64,000 bases of DNA. It comes from Lysobacter sp. Root494. Its GTDB lineage: Bacteria; Pseudomonadota; Gammaproteobacteria; Xanthomonadales; Xanthomonadaceae. Shown piece after piece: positions 33,908 to 42,804 of this stretch. Each line of letters starts with the position of its first letter. Positions within the stretch are counted from its first letter, which is position 1. A program made the translations under genes and the position numbers. The DNA lies in assembly GCF_001427225.1 (NCBI RefSeq), contig NZ_LMFH01000005.1:553-64552 (forward strand), read 5' to 3'. The notes beneath the pieces were generated by a model. That model had not been told where the DNA came from and did not search any database. It was given only the letters and a program-made list of their open reading frames with translations.

Positions 33908-34261
33908 ATGAAACGCCTGAAGATCAGCCTCATCAGCCTGCTCGGCGCAGTGGCCTTCACCGCGATGGTCCAGGCAGCCGAACCCCAGGCCACACCGGCC
34001 AGTGACACCACGGCGGCCGCGCGGGCCGATGCGAACAAGCCGCCGGCGAGCGACGCCTACTGCCTGCGCCACACCGGCACGCGCATCACCAGCCGTGCGG
34101 CGGACAAGGTGGATGCGAGTGCCTCCACTGCCAGTGCCCGCAAGTCGCGGACTTGCAGCAACGGTGCAATCGGCCGCGCCTACACCCGCGACGACCTGGA
34201 CCGCACCGGCGACATCAATCTCGCCGATGCGTTGCGCAAGCTGGATCCGGCCATCCACTGA
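33908..34261 (+). CDS. small secreted protein of unknown function
   Basis: A 117-residue exported protein. A signal peptide (MKRLKISLISLLGAVAFTAMVQAA) is followed by an Ala/Asp/Thr-rich spacer and a C-terminal half with two cysteines (DAYCLRHTGTRI and RTCSNGAIGRAYT) that may be disulfide-linked. The end, DLDRTGDINLADALRKLDPAI, resembles the pattern of TonB-receptor plug segments or of other short xanthomonad proteins, but is too short for a receptor. No reaction can be proposed. A hairpin terminator follows. Confidence 0.75.
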   Translation: MKRLKISLISLLGAVAFTAMVQAAEPQATPASDTTAAARADANKPPASDAYCLRHTGTRITSRAADKVDASASTASARKSRTCSNGAIGRAYTRDDLDRTGDINLADALRKLDPAIH

Positions 34262-34280
34262 TTGCCACCTGCATCGAGAA

Positions 34281-34303
34281 AACGCCCGGCAATGCCGGGC
34301 GTT
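34281..34303. terminator. terminator hairpin between convergent genes
   Basis: A perfect 10-bp stem (aacgcccggc / gccgggcgtt) with the 3-base loop aat lies between the small secreted protein and the convergent metallo-hydrolase. The following bases include only short T runs. Confidence 0.75.
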
Positions 34304-34318
34304 CCTGTTTCTGCGCCT

Positions 34319-35164
34319 TCAATCGAGATACGCGGGAATCTTCGGCAACACCTTGAAGTCCCCCGGGTCATGCTGGATGACCAGGCGGCCATTCGTGTTC
34401 TTCAGGATGCGCTTGATCCGGTCGATCGAGCCGAGCGTTTCGCCACGCGAATCGTTGAACACCGGCATCCGCTCCTGTTCGAAATTCTCGCGCGTGTGGA
34501 ACAGGTCGCCCGACAGGATCACCGTTCCCGCCTTCGCCAGTTTCAGCTGCAGTACCTGGTGGCCGGCGGTGTGGCCGTTGGCGCGAAGGATCTTCACCGT
34601 GCCGTCGCCGAACACATCGCGATCCAGGTCGATCAGGTCCACCTTCGCCTGGGTGCGCGCGCTGAAAGTGTCGGGCTTCACGTTGGGCGGAAGATGCGGG
34701 CTTTCCAGCACGTCGACTTCGCGGCGGCTCAGCAGCCACGTCGACTGGGCGAAGGCGTTGGCGTTGCCGGTGTGGTCCCAATGGAAGTGCGAGAACGACA
34801 GGAACTCGATGTCGGCCGGCGCCACGCCGAGCTGCTTCAGTTGCGCGATCAGGGGCCTGTCGACGATCGCACGCACGCCAGGACGTACTTCTTCGCCACC
34901 GGGCGTCGCCGCGAAGTGGTCACCGAGACCGGTGTCCCACAGCAGATCGCCCTTGGGATGGCGGACCAGGAAGCAGGGCTCTGCAAGGGTGCCGGGCTTG
35001 CCGTCGTATTCGCCGGTATCGGAGAAGTTGCCCAGGTCCTTGAACTCGATGCGGCCGCAATCCAATGCGTACACGCGCATGGTCGCGGGGGCCTTTGCAG
35101 CCTGCGCCGGAACGGCGGTGGCCAGCAGCGCCGTGGCGATGAGAAGAGCGATTCGATGAGGCAT
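34319..35164 (-). CDS. secreted MBL-fold hydrolase, N-acyl homoserine lactonase-like
   Basis: A 281-residue metallo-beta-lactamase-fold enzyme with a signal peptide (ATALLATAVPAQA). The dinuclear zinc motif is SHFHWDHTGNAN (HxHxDH), with further ligands in ANGHTAGHQVLQL and the Asp in VILSGDLFH, and a His near the C terminus (VIQHDPGDF). Sequence order and length fit the AttM/AiiA-type lactonase branch, but an AHL substrate is not proven; other lactones are possible. A periplasmic location would be unusual for AiiA-type lactonases, which are mostly cytoplasmic. Confidence 0.85.
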   Translation of the reverse strand: MPHRIALLIATALLATAVPAQAAKAPATMRVYALDCGRIEFKDLGNFSDTGEYDGKPGTLAEPCFLVRHPKGDLLWDTGLGDHFAATPGGEEVRPGVRAIVDRPLIAQLKQLGVAPADIEFLSFSHFHWDHTGNANAFAQSTWLLSRREVDVLESPHLPPNVKPDTFSARTQAKVDLIDLDRDVFGDGTVKILRANGHTAGHQVLQLKLAKAGTVILSGDLFHTRENFEQERMPVFNDSRGETLGSIDRIKRILKNTNGRLVIQHDPGDFKVLPKIPAYLD

Positions 35165-35280
35165 TGCAATCGTCCATGTGGGTGAAGGAGCGCGAATTAT
35201 CTTCGCCATGTCTCCACCATGCGGCGAACACTGAGTCCAATCGGCGGGACAATCGCCAGCGATACCGCGTTGGTGCATGC

Positions 35281-35895
35281 CTATGCCCTCAGGCCATCAA
35301 GCAGCCGGCGCAGCGAAGCCTCGTAGAAGCGGCGGAATTCGGCCTCGGCGTAACTGAAACGTCCCGCGCGATACAGCGCGACCAGCCCATGCGTATGCGC
35401 CCAGAGCGTCATCGCTACGTCCCACTCGTCGTCCGTGCGCAACAGGCCGGCACGCATTGCCTCGGCCACGGCGTCTGCGGCGATGCCGAGCGTGGGGGAG
35501 CGTCCGGCACGGAAGTCTTCAGGGTATTTCCGCGCATCCGCGCGCCGCGTCGAGAATGCGTGGTCGAACAGATGCGGATACGCCAGCGCGTAGTCCAGGT
35601 AGATGCGTTGCAGCGCGATCACGCGCGAGAGCGCATCGCCGCCCTGGTTGCGCGCGAGCCAGTGCCGCGCGATCTCATCGAAGCTGTCGTCGCTGATGCG
35701 CTTGAGCAGTGCTTCGCGATTGGGGAAGTGGCGATAGATCGCCATCGGTGTCAGGCCGATCGCATCCGCGATGCGGCGCATGCTGACGGCCTGTGCGCCT
35801 TCGCGTTCGAATAGCGCGCGTGCCGCGCCCAATATCCGATCTGCCGTGCCGGTCGTTGCGGACGAGGTTGCGGAGGCTTTGCGGCTGCGCGTCAT
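35281..35895 (-). CDS. TetR-family transcriptional regulator
   Basis: A 204-residue repressor. The N-terminal helix-turn-helix (residues about 18-62) reads ILGAARALFEREGAQAVSMRRIADAIGLTPMAIYRHFPNREALL. The C-terminal part matches the TetR_C_33 or WHG-type ligand domain (FDEIARHWLA ... LYRAGRFSYAEAEFRRFYEASLRRLL). It is transcribed away from hutU across a 145-base gap and its likely operator overlaps its own start. The target could be itself, hutU or both. The ligand is unknown. Confidence 0.9.
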   Translation of the reverse strand: MTRSRKASATSSATTGTADRILGAARALFEREGAQAVSMRRIADAIGLTPMAIYRHFPNREALLKRISDDSFDEIARHWLARNQGGDALSRVIALQRIYLDYALAYPHLFDHAFSTRRADARKYPEDFRAGRSPTLGIAADAVAEAMRAGLLRTDDEWDVAMTLWAHTHGLVALYRAGRFSYAEAEFRRFYEASLRRLLDGLRA

Positions 35896-35910
35896 GTTTA
35901 CAGCGTATAC
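35896..35910. promoter_or_regulatory. imperfect palindrome at the tetR start
   Basis: GTTTACAGCGTATAC has half-sites GTTTAC and GTATAC that are inverted copies with one mismatch and a 3-base centre. It abuts the ATG of the TetR gene on the minus strand, so binding would block its transcription. Assignment as the TetR operator is inference from position. Confidence 0.4.
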
Positions 35911-36040
35911 AAAAGCTGCCCGAGGCGTGGAATTCGACGTCCGAGGGAGGTTTTCGTGGCCCTTGCCACCTGCGATGCATGGCGGGCATTGAAATCCCGG
36001 CGCGATAATTTTCCAACTCCTCGTAACACTGGAATCCGCC

Positions 36041-37708
36041 ATGACCCGTCGCGACCCGTCCCGCAGCATCCGCGCGCCGCGCGGCAACACGCTCGCCTGC
36101 AAGTCATGGCTGACCGAAGCCCCGTATCGCATGCTGCAGAACAATCTCGACGCCGAAGTCGCGGAGAATCCCGCGGAGCTCGTCGTGTATGGCGGCATTG
36201 GCCGCGCCGCACGCGATTGGGAAAGCTATGACGCGATCCTCGAGTCGCTGCGTAATCTGGAAGACAACGAAACCCTGCTGGTGCAGTCGGGCAAGCCGGT
36301 CGGCATCTTCCCCACGCACCCCGACGCGCCGCGCGTGCTGCTCGCCAACTCCAACCTCGTGCCGCACTGGGCGACGTGGGAGCACTTCAACGAGCTCGAT
36401 AGGAAGGGCTTGATGATGTACGGCCAGATGACCGCCGGTTCGTGGATCTACATCGGCTCGCAGGGCATCGTGCAGGGAACCTACGAGACCTTCGTCGAGA
36501 TGGGGCGCCAGCATTACAACGGCAGCCTCAAGGGCAAGTGGATCCTCACCGCCGGCCTGGGCGGCATGGGTGGCGCGCAGCCTCTCGCCGCATCGCTTGC
36601 GGGCGCGTCTTCGCTGGTGATCGAATGCCGTCAGGCCAGCATCGACTTCCGTCTGCGCACCCGCTACATCGACGAACAGGCCAACGATCTCGACGACGCG
36701 CTCGCACGCATCGCGAAGTACACCGCGTCGGGCGAAGCCAAATCGATCGCGCTGCTCGGCAATGCCGCGGAGATCCTGCCGGAGCTGGTGAAGCGCGGCG
36801 TGCGTCCGGACTGCGTCACCGACCAGACCTCCGCGCACGACCCGGTGCACGGATACCTGCCGATCGGATGGACGATCGAACAATGGCTGGCAGAACAGCA
36901 GGCGAATCCTAACAAGGTGCGCGACGAGGCCAAGCAGTCGATGCGCGTGCACGTCGAAGCGATGCTCGCGTTCCACGAGCAGGGCATTCCCACGGTCGAC
37001 TACGGCAACAACATCCGCCAGATGGCCTTCGACGAAGGCTGTGCGAATGCGTTCGCATTCCCAGGTTTCGTTCCGGCCTACGTGCGCCCGCTGTTCTGCC
37101 GCGGCGTCGGGCCGTTCCGCTGGGTCGCGCTGAGCGGCGATCCCGAGGACATCTACAAGACCGACGCAAAGGTGAAGGAACTCATTCCCGACGACGAACA
37201 CCTGCACCGCTGGCTCGACATGGCGCGCGAACGCATCAGCTTCCAGGGCCTGCCGGCGCGCATCTGCTGGGTCGGTCTCGGCCTGCGGCACAAGCTTGGT
37301 CTCGCGTTCAACGAGATGGTGCGCAACGGCGAGCTGAAGGCGCCGGTGGTGATCGGGCGCGACCATCTCGATAGCGGTTCGGTCGCCTCGCCCAATCGCG
37401 AAACCGAAGCGATGCGCGATGGCTCCGATGCCGTGTCCGACTGGCCGCTGCTCAACGCGATGCTCAATGTCGCCGGTGGCGCGACGTGGGTGTCGCTGCA
37501 CCACGGTGGCGGCGTCGGCATGGGGTATTCGCAGCATTCGGGCGTCGTGATCGTCTGCGACGGCACCGTCGAAGCCGACAAACGCATCGCGCGTGTGCTG
37601 TGGAACGATCCGGGCACCGGTGTAATGCGCCATGCGGATGCGGGCTACGAAATCGCGAAGCAGTGCGCGAAGGAGCAGGGACTGAAGCTGCCGATGGTGC
37701 AGTCGTGA
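36041..37708 (+). CDS. hutU: urocanate hydratase
   Basis: A 555-residue NAD-containing enzyme that hydrates urocanate to imidazolone-5-propionate, the substrate of HutI. The family signature is present: [25 protein letters not shown], the NAD-binding [33 protein letters not shown], and [18 protein letters not shown]. Length matches known urocanases (about 555). It is the first of three overlapping genes with a DsbA-fold protein and a DUF1615 lipoprotein. In most proteobacteria hutU is next to hutH; here it is alone. Confidence 0.98.
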   Translation: MTRRDPSRSIRAPRGNTLACKSWLTEAPYRMLQNNLDAEVAENPAELVVYGGIGRAARDWESYDAILESLRNLEDNETLLVQSGKPVGIFPTHPDAPRVLLANSNLVPHWATWEHFNELDRKGLMMYGQMTAGSWIYIGSQGIVQGTYETFVEMGRQHYNGSLKGKWILTAGLGGMGGAQPLAASLAGASSLVIECRQASIDFRLRTRYIDEQANDLDDALARIAKYTASGEAKSIALLGNAAEILPELVKRGVRPDCVTDQTSAHDPVHGYLPIGWTIEQWLAEQQANPNKVRDEAKQSMRVHVEAMLAFHEQGIPTVDYGNNIRQMAFDEGCANAFAFPGFVPAYVRPLFCRGVGPFRWVALSGDPEDIYKTDAKVKELIPDDEHLHRWLDMARERISFQGLPARICWVGLGLRHKLGLAFNEMVRNGELKAPVVIGRDHLDSGSVASPNRETEAMRDGSDAVSDWPLLNAMLNVAGGATWVSLHHGGGVGMGYSQHSGVVIVCDGTVEADKRIARVLWNDPGTGVMRHADAGYEIAKQCAKEQGLKLPMVQS

Positions 37709-38370
37709 GCGCGGCCGCCACGGTGCCGCTGCGTATCGACTTCGTCTCGGACGTGGTCTGTCCATGGTGCGCGGTCGGGCTGGCTTCGCTGGAACAGGCA
37801 ATCGAACGCCTGCGCGGCGAAGTGGACGTCGAACTGCATTTTCGTCCGTTCGAGTTGAACCCGCAGCTCGGCTCGGAAGGCGAAGACGTCGCCGGGCACC
37901 TGCAGAAGAAATACGGCATGTCGGACGCTGACCTTGCCGCGAGCCAGGAAACGATCCGCCAGCGCGGTGCCTCACTGGGCTTCACCTTCGACATGGAAAA
38001 GCGGCGGCGCATCTACAACACCTTCGATGCCCACCGGCTGCTGCATTGGGCTGCGCTCGAAGGAAAGCAATCCGTGCTCAAGCACGCACTGCTGCGCGCC
38101 TACTTCACCGAAGGGCGCGATGTTTCCGATCACGCCACGCTGGTGAAGGTCGCCGAAAGCGTGGGCCTGTCGGCCGATCGTGCACGCGCGATCCTCGGCA
38201 CCGACGAGTACGCCGGGGAAGTCCGCGCGGAGGAACGTTTCTTCATCGAGAACGGCATCCAGGGCGTGCCGGCGATCATCATCGAGCAGCGCCACCTGAT
38301 TTCCGGCGGGCAGCCGGTCGAGGTGTTCGAGAACGCGCTGCGGCAGATCGCGGCGGCGAAGCGGGGATGA
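37705..38370 (+). CDS. DsbA-fold oxidoreductase, FrnE-like
   Basis: A 221-residue thioredoxin-superfamily protein of the DsbA/FrnE branch without a signal peptide, so cytoplasmic. The CxxC is in [14 protein letters not shown] (residues about 19-22), followed by the helical insert and the cis-Pro loop [10 protein letters not shown]. Relatives include 2-hydroxychromene-2-carboxylate isomerase and FrnE of polyketide clusters; a disulfide isomerase or glutathione-linked role is likely. The start is a GTG at 37705 overlapping the hutU stop (GTGA), so translation is coupled. Confidence 0.9.
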   Translation: MSAAATVPLRIDFVSDVVCPWCAVGLASLEQAIERLRGEVDVELHFRPFELNPQLGSEGEDVAGHLQKKYGMSDADLAASQETIRQRGASLGFTFDMEKRRRIYNTFDAHRLLHWAALEGKQSVLKHALLRAYFTEGRDVSDHATLVKVAESVGLSADRARAILGTDEYAGEVRAEERFFIENGIQGVPAIIIEQRHLISGGQPVEVFENALRQIAAAKRG

Positions 38371-39479
38371 TGCCCTCGGGCTGGCTCGGGCGTCGTTCAG
38401 CACACCAGCGAACGAAACGATTCGTGCTGGCGTGCGTTGCGATGGCGCTGCTGCTCACCGCGTGCGAGCCGCGTCCGACGCCGGAAGAAGTGCGCGCCGA
38501 ACTCACGCGACGGATCCCGCGCAGCGTGCCCGATCGCGCCGATTGGGCACGTGACATCCAGGCCGCATTCGCGGCGCAGGAGATCGAACCCAGCGTCAGC
38601 AACCTGTGCGCGGTGCTGGCGGTGATCGAGCAGGAATCGACCTATCGCGCCGATCCGCCCGTGACCGGCCTTCCCCAGATCGCGCGCAATGAGATCGCAC
38701 GTCGCGCCGAACGCCTGCATGTTCCCGCCTTCATGCTCGACGCGGCGCTGGACATCCGCTCGACCGACGGACGCACCTATGCCGAGCGCCTCGCGGCGCT
38801 ACGCACGGAACGCGAACTGTCGGAACTGTTCGAAGAGATGATTCATCGAGTGCCCTTGGGGCGTCGCATGCTCGATGGCTTCAATCCGGTGCACACCAGC
38901 GGCCCGATGCAGGTGAGCATCGCCTTCGCCGAACGCAATGCGCGGGGATATCCATACCCCCGCGACGGCTCGATACGCCATGAGGTGTTCACGCGACGCG
39001 GCGGCATCTATTTTGGCACGATGCATCTGCTAGGTTATCCGGCGAATTACCGGCAACCGCTGTATCGCTTCGCCGACTTCAACGCAGGCTGGTATGCGAG
39101 TCGCAACGCCGCCTTTCAACGTGCCGTAAGTATCGCTGCGGGCAAGGCACTGGTGTTCGATGGCGACCTGCTCGCACCCGGTGCGCCAATGGACAGTCCC
39201 GGCGCGACCGAAGCCGCAGTGCGCACGATCGCACCGCAACTCGGAATGGATGCCGCCGGCATTCGCGATGACTTGGGCAGGGGCCGCCTGCTCGCATTCG
39301 AAGACACTGCGCTGTATCGCAACGTCTTCGCGATCGCCGAACGCAAGGCCGGCGGTGCGCTCGCCCGCGCACGCCTGCCGCAGATCGACCTGAAGAGTCC
39401 GAAGATCAGCCGAAGGCTGACCACCGCGTGGTTCGCGGATCGCGTGAACCAGCGCTGGAAGCAGTGCATGGCCCGGTGA
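38367..39479 (+). CDS. DUF1615 family lipoprotein
   Basis: A 370-residue DUF1615 protein. The ATG at 38367 overlaps the preceding stop (ATGA); an ATG at 38370 is the alternative. The signal ends in lipobox LLLTAC, giving lipidation at Cys33. The domain follows: VLAVIEQESTYRADPPVTGLPQIARNEI, GFNPVHTSGPMQVSIAFAE and RFADFNAGWYASRNAAFQ. The EQES and SGPMQ pattern resembles lysozyme-like lytic transglycosylases, so an envelope peptidoglycan role is plausible, but no activity is established. Confidence 0.88.
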   Translation: MMPSGWLGRRSAHQRTKRFVLACVAMALLLTACEPRPTPEEVRAELTRRIPRSVPDRADWARDIQAAFAAQEIEPSVSNLCAVLAVIEQESTYRADPPVTGLPQIARNEIARRAERLHVPAFMLDAALDIRSTDGRTYAERLAALRTERELSELFEEMIHRVPLGRRMLDGFNPVHTSGPMQVSIAFAERNARGYPYPRDGSIRHEVFTRRGGIYFGTMHLLGYPANYRQPLYRFADFNAGWYASRNAAFQRAVSIAAGKALVFDGDLLAPGAPMDSPGATEAAVRTIAPQLGMDAAGIRDDLGRGRLLAFEDTALYRNVFAIAERKAGGALARARLPQIDLKSPKISRRLTTAWFADRVNQRWKQCMAR

Positions 39480-39617
39480 GCCCGGCCGCAAGACCGATCA
39501 GAAGGGCTCGTCGTCTTTCTCCAACCGCCGGTGCGCCGGAGTTCGCGCCTCCGCGCCAAGACGATGCAGTCGTAGGCTTAGTAGCATCGCCATTCCTGCG
39601 TTCGCGGAGACTCGACG

Positions 39618-40067
39618 ATGAAAGGATGGATGCTGATACCGGCTCTCGTGCTGGCCATGGCCGGTGCGCAAGCGCGGGACGCGAAACAGGATGAGCGCGA
39701 GATCCTGCGGGCGGAGGCGGCTGTCTGCGAAGCGTTCGAAAGCGGCGATGCCGCCTATCTTCGCGGCGCACTGGACCCGCGCTTCACGCTGGTGGATTCG
39801 CGCGGAACCGTGACGAACCTCGAACAAAACCTGCAGGAAGTGCAGGCCCGCGAGCCGCGCTACGAGGCATTCCGCAATCACGGCCAATCGATCCGCATCT
39901 ACGGCGACACGGCCATCGTTACCGGCATTACCAGCATCAAGGGAACGGCGGGCGGCGAGGCGTTCGCGGCGGATTTCCGCTTTACTGATACATGGCTGTA
40001 TCGCGACGGGCGCTGGCTGCTTGCGGCCAGCCATGCGTCGCGCCTCCCCGGGCCACCTGCGGATTGA
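39618..40067 (+). CDS. secreted DUF4440 / NTF2-like protein
   Basis: A 149-residue exported protein with a short signal peptide (LVLAMAGAQA). The mature part has the DUF4440 pattern: EILRAEAAVCEAFESGDAAYLRGALDPRFTLVDSRGTV, a central IRIYGDTAIVTGITSIKG strand pair, and the closing TDTWLYRDGRWLLAASHASRL. Family members form cone-shaped dimers; their reactions are mostly unknown. It follows the DUF1615 gene by 138 bases and seems independently expressed. Confidence 0.85.
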   Translation: MKGWMLIPALVLAMAGAQARDAKQDEREILRAEAAVCEAFESGDAAYLRGALDPRFTLVDSRGTVTNLEQNLQEVQAREPRYEAFRNHGQSIRIYGDTAIVTGITSIKGTAGGEAFAADFRFTDTWLYRDGRWLLAASHASRLPGPPAD

Positions 40068-40071
40068 ATCC

Positions 40072-40102
40072 TGCCGCAGCCGATGACGGCTGCTTGCGGC
40101 AG
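40072..40102 (+). terminator. hairpin after the DUF4440 gene
   Basis: tgccgca and tgcggca form an outer stem and gccg/cggc an inner stem just after the stop codon of the DUF4440 gene. There is no T tract, so it may be a transcript-end stabiliser rather than a true factor-independent terminator. Confidence 0.4.
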
Positions 40103-40241
40103 CCGGGTCTATGCAAGGACACTGCGGCCGCGAGACGCCGACGTGTCAATGTCGATTTCGCCTCTTCCGGTTCGTCGCCTTTCTGAACCCGTGCGACGGG
40201 TACGTCGCACGATTGTCTGCCGCGAAGGAAATCGATAGCGC

Positions 40242-41669
40242 ATGAGCACCGAGCCCACTCTCGAAACCACCGCGATGGCGCCTACGCACTCGCTCTGGTC
40301 GGACCTGCGCGATGCCGTCCGCGGCACCGGCGCGGACTACACGAAGATTCCGCTGCGCCGCGCGGTGTTCCTGCTCGCCGTGCCGATGGTGCTTGAACTG
40401 GTTCTGGAATCCACCTTCGCCGTGGTCGATATCTTCTTCGTCGCGAAACTCGGGCCATCGGCGGTGGCGACGGTGGGCCTGACCGAGAGTTTCCTGTTCC
40501 TGCTGTACGCGGTCGGCATGGGGCTGGCGATGGCGGTGACCGCGGTGATCGCGCGGCGCATCGGCGAGGGCAAGCGCGAGGAAGCGGCGGTCACCGCGGT
40601 GCAGGCGATCTTCGTCGCACTCCTCGTATCGGTGCCGTTCTCGATCGCCGGCATCGTCTGGGCGCAGGATTTGCTGCGTCTGATGGGCGGCGACGCCTGG
40701 GCGCTCGAACACGGTTACCGCTACATGCAGTGGATGCTCGGCGCGAACCTGGTGATCCTGCTGCTCTTCATCATCAACGCGATCTTCCGCGGCGCGGGCG
40801 ATGCGGCGATAGCGATGCGCGTGCTGTGGCTCTCCAATGGCCTCAACATCGTGCTGTGCCCGCTGCTGATCTTCGGCATCGGTCCGTTCCCGGAGCTGGG
40901 TATCGAAGGCGCGGCGATCGCCACCATCATCGGCCGCGGCACCGGCGTGCTGTATCAGCTGTGGAAGCTGTTCCGCGGCGGCGAACACATCCGTGTGCTC
41001 GCCTCGCAACTGAAATGGCACGGCGCGATCCTCTGGAATATCATGCGCACGTCGCTCGGCGGCGTCGGCCAGATGATCATCGGCATGACCTCGTGGATCT
41101 TCCTGATGCGCATCCTCGCGAGCATCGGCAGCGAAGCCGTCGCCGGCGCGACCATCGCCATCCGCATCATGATGTTCACGCTGATGCCCGCGTGGGGCAT
41201 GTCGAACGCGGCGGCAACATTGGTCGGACAGAATCTCGGCGCGGGCGAAGCGGGGCGCGCCGAAGCCTCGGTGTGGCGCATCGGCTGGTACAACATGGCC
41301 TTCACGGTCGCGGTGTCGGTGCTGTTCTTCCTGTTTCCGCGCGAGCTGATCGGGATTTTCAGCAGCGATCCGCAGGTGATCGCCGTCGGCGGTGAATGGC
41401 TGCGCATCCTGTCGTACTCGTTCTTCGTCTACGGCTGGTGGATGGTGGCGGTGCAGGCGTTCAACGGCGCCGGCGATACCGTGACACCGACCAAGATCAA
41501 CTTCGTGTTCTTCTGGCTCATCCAGATCCCGTTGTCGTGGTGGCTCGCGATCCAGCTGGACTGGCAGCAGTCGGGCGTATTCTGGGGCGTGTTCGTCTCC
41601 GAGACGTCGGTCGGCCTGTTCACGTTGTGGCTGTTCTCGCGGGGAAAGTGGAAGACCGTGCAGGTGTAG
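40242..41669 (+). CDS. MATE family efflux transporter
   Basis: A 475-residue inner-membrane exporter with about 12 helices in two related halves, using a sodium or proton gradient to expel cationic drugs or metabolites. Helix 1 begins AVFLLAVPMVLELVLES. Conserved MATE features are present: DIFFVAKLGPSAVATVGLTES in the first half and, in the second half, MSNAAATLVGQNLGAGEAGRAEASVWR. AAGGAA lies 11 bases before the ATG. The substrate is unknown. Confidence 0.94.
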   Translation: MSTEPTLETTAMAPTHSLWSDLRDAVRGTGADYTKIPLRRAVFLLAVPMVLELVLESTFAVVDIFFVAKLGPSAVATVGLTESFLFLLYAVGMGLAMAVTAVIARRIGEGKREEAAVTAVQAIFVALLVSVPFSIAGIVWAQDLLRLMGGDAWALEHGYRYMQWMLGANLVILLLFIINAIFRGAGDAAIAMRVLWLSNGLNIVLCPLLIFGIGPFPELGIEGAAIATIIGRGTGVLYQLWKLFRGGEHIRVLASQLKWHGAILWNIMRTSLGGVGQMIIGMTSWIFLMRILASIGSEAVAGATIAIRIMMFTLMPAWGMSNAAATLVGQNLGAGEAGRAEASVWRIGWYNMAFTVAVSVLFFLFPRELIGIFSSDPQVIAVGGEWLRILSYSFFVYGWWMVAVQAFNGAGDTVTPTKINFVFFWLIQIPLSWWLAIQLDWQQSGVFWGVFVSETSVGLFTLWLFSRGKWKTVQV

Positions 41670-41680
41670 CAGGCGCAGAA

Positions 41681-42016
41681 TCAGGTGCGGGATCCGGCTG
41701 GTGCTGGTGAAGTACCGAGCGCGGTACCGAAGGTCAGCGATCCTGGCCCACCCAGGAATTCAGGCAGCCATGTCCCGGCGCAGAGAGCCCGCTTTTGTGC
41801 GGCACCGAGTTGCTTGATCGCGTATTCGGCACGGCTCGCGGCGGAGCGGTCTGGAAATTCGAACCGGGCAAGCAGCTGCTGCGGTGGATGTGCTCTCGTA
41901 TAGCGCGCACCTTTACCCGCCACGTGCATGGCATAGCGGCGGTCGACGTCGGTGGCGATGCCGGTGTAGAAGCTCGCGCCGCGGCATTCGATGAGATAGA
42001 CGAACCATGTGCCCAT
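41681..42016 (-). CDS. GIY-YIG nuclease family protein (UPF0213)
   Basis: A 111-residue single-domain GIY-YIG protein. The motif appears as WFVYLIECRGASFYTGIATD (residues 3-22), with the typical Arg in the next helix (VDRRYAMHVAGKGARYTRAH). Glu of the active site lies in RAEYAIKQL. Members of UPF0213 are small and of unsettled function; DNA repair or general nuclease activity is assumed. The start at 42016 gives the standard MGTWFVYLIEC; an in-frame ATG at 42061 is possible but unlikely. It converges with the MATE gene. Confidence 0.9.
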   Translation of the reverse strand: MGTWFVYLIECRGASFYTGIATDVDRRYAMHVAGKGARYTRAHPPQQLLARFEFPDRSAASRAEYAIKQLGAAQKRALCAGTWLPEFLGGPGSLTFGTALGTSPAPAGSRT

Positions 42017-42804
42017 GCGCAGCAGTCTACGATGCAGGAATACGGTGGACGAAGCACGCATCGTTCACTCCACGGCGGGCGTCCTGCGAGGAGAAGTGGC
42101 GGCCGCCTGCACAGGCAGCGAGAAGCCCGAAAGAGAGTACGGCCACAATTCCGGAGACAGGAATACGCGTACCGACGAGCACGACTGGAAGCACTTCAGG
42201 CACGGCAGGGGAACACACGAGCCTATGGATGCCGGACGGGATCCGTCCGGTGATCCCCACCACTGCCATTGAAGCCGAGTAGGAAGAAGCAACGCATCAG
42301 GAAAGCAATCGAATCGCCGATGGCTCCCGATACCGCAGATGAAAGCGCCTACCTGCAGGCGCCGCGGACGTCCCTCGAATGGCAGGTAGATCCTGGCGAA
42401 ACTAGGGGGGCGGATTGCACTGATGAAGAATTCAGGGAATCACGACCTGGTCGTCCACGGCCGACGCAGCCGTAACCACCGGAATCACCACGATCCGTGG
42501 CAGGGCGGCTGACGATGCTTCTCGGTGAGCTTTCCGCTTCACCCATGCCAGACTGGTCGCGCTGGATGTTCACCACCCACGATGCGTCGCACCTGCTGGC
42601 GTTGCGTCTTCGGACGGGCTGTCTCCGCAAGGCCTGCGCACGCGCACAGTTGCGTGGATCCGCAACGTATTTGTGAGCCCACTCCGGCCAGCCATCCACG
42701 CTCGATCCATGTTCCCTGAGATGTGACGCCGGTCGTGGTATCCGGTAGATTGCGATGGCCCGGCGCCGGAACGCCGGCCATCACGACATCAACGGGGAGG
42801 GGAT
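42017..42804. other. 788-base stretch without a recognisable gene
   Basis: No open frame here shows a known domain, a good ribosome binding site and normal codon use together. One minus-strand frame (42027-42269) ends in a lipobox-like VLSFGLLAACAGG followed by only about 30 residues, and several short frames overlap it on both strands. There is less frame-specific G/C bias at third positions than in neighbouring genes. It is likely non-coding or the remains of lost genes, next to the beta-helix protein gene. Confidence 0.5.

Noticed and set aside
42027-42269. Minus-strand frame with a lipobox-like LLAAC
   Set aside because: The hydrophobic stretch comes at residue 40-52, after a non-signal leader, and only about 30 residues follow. 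It overlaps other frames and has no ribosome binding site.
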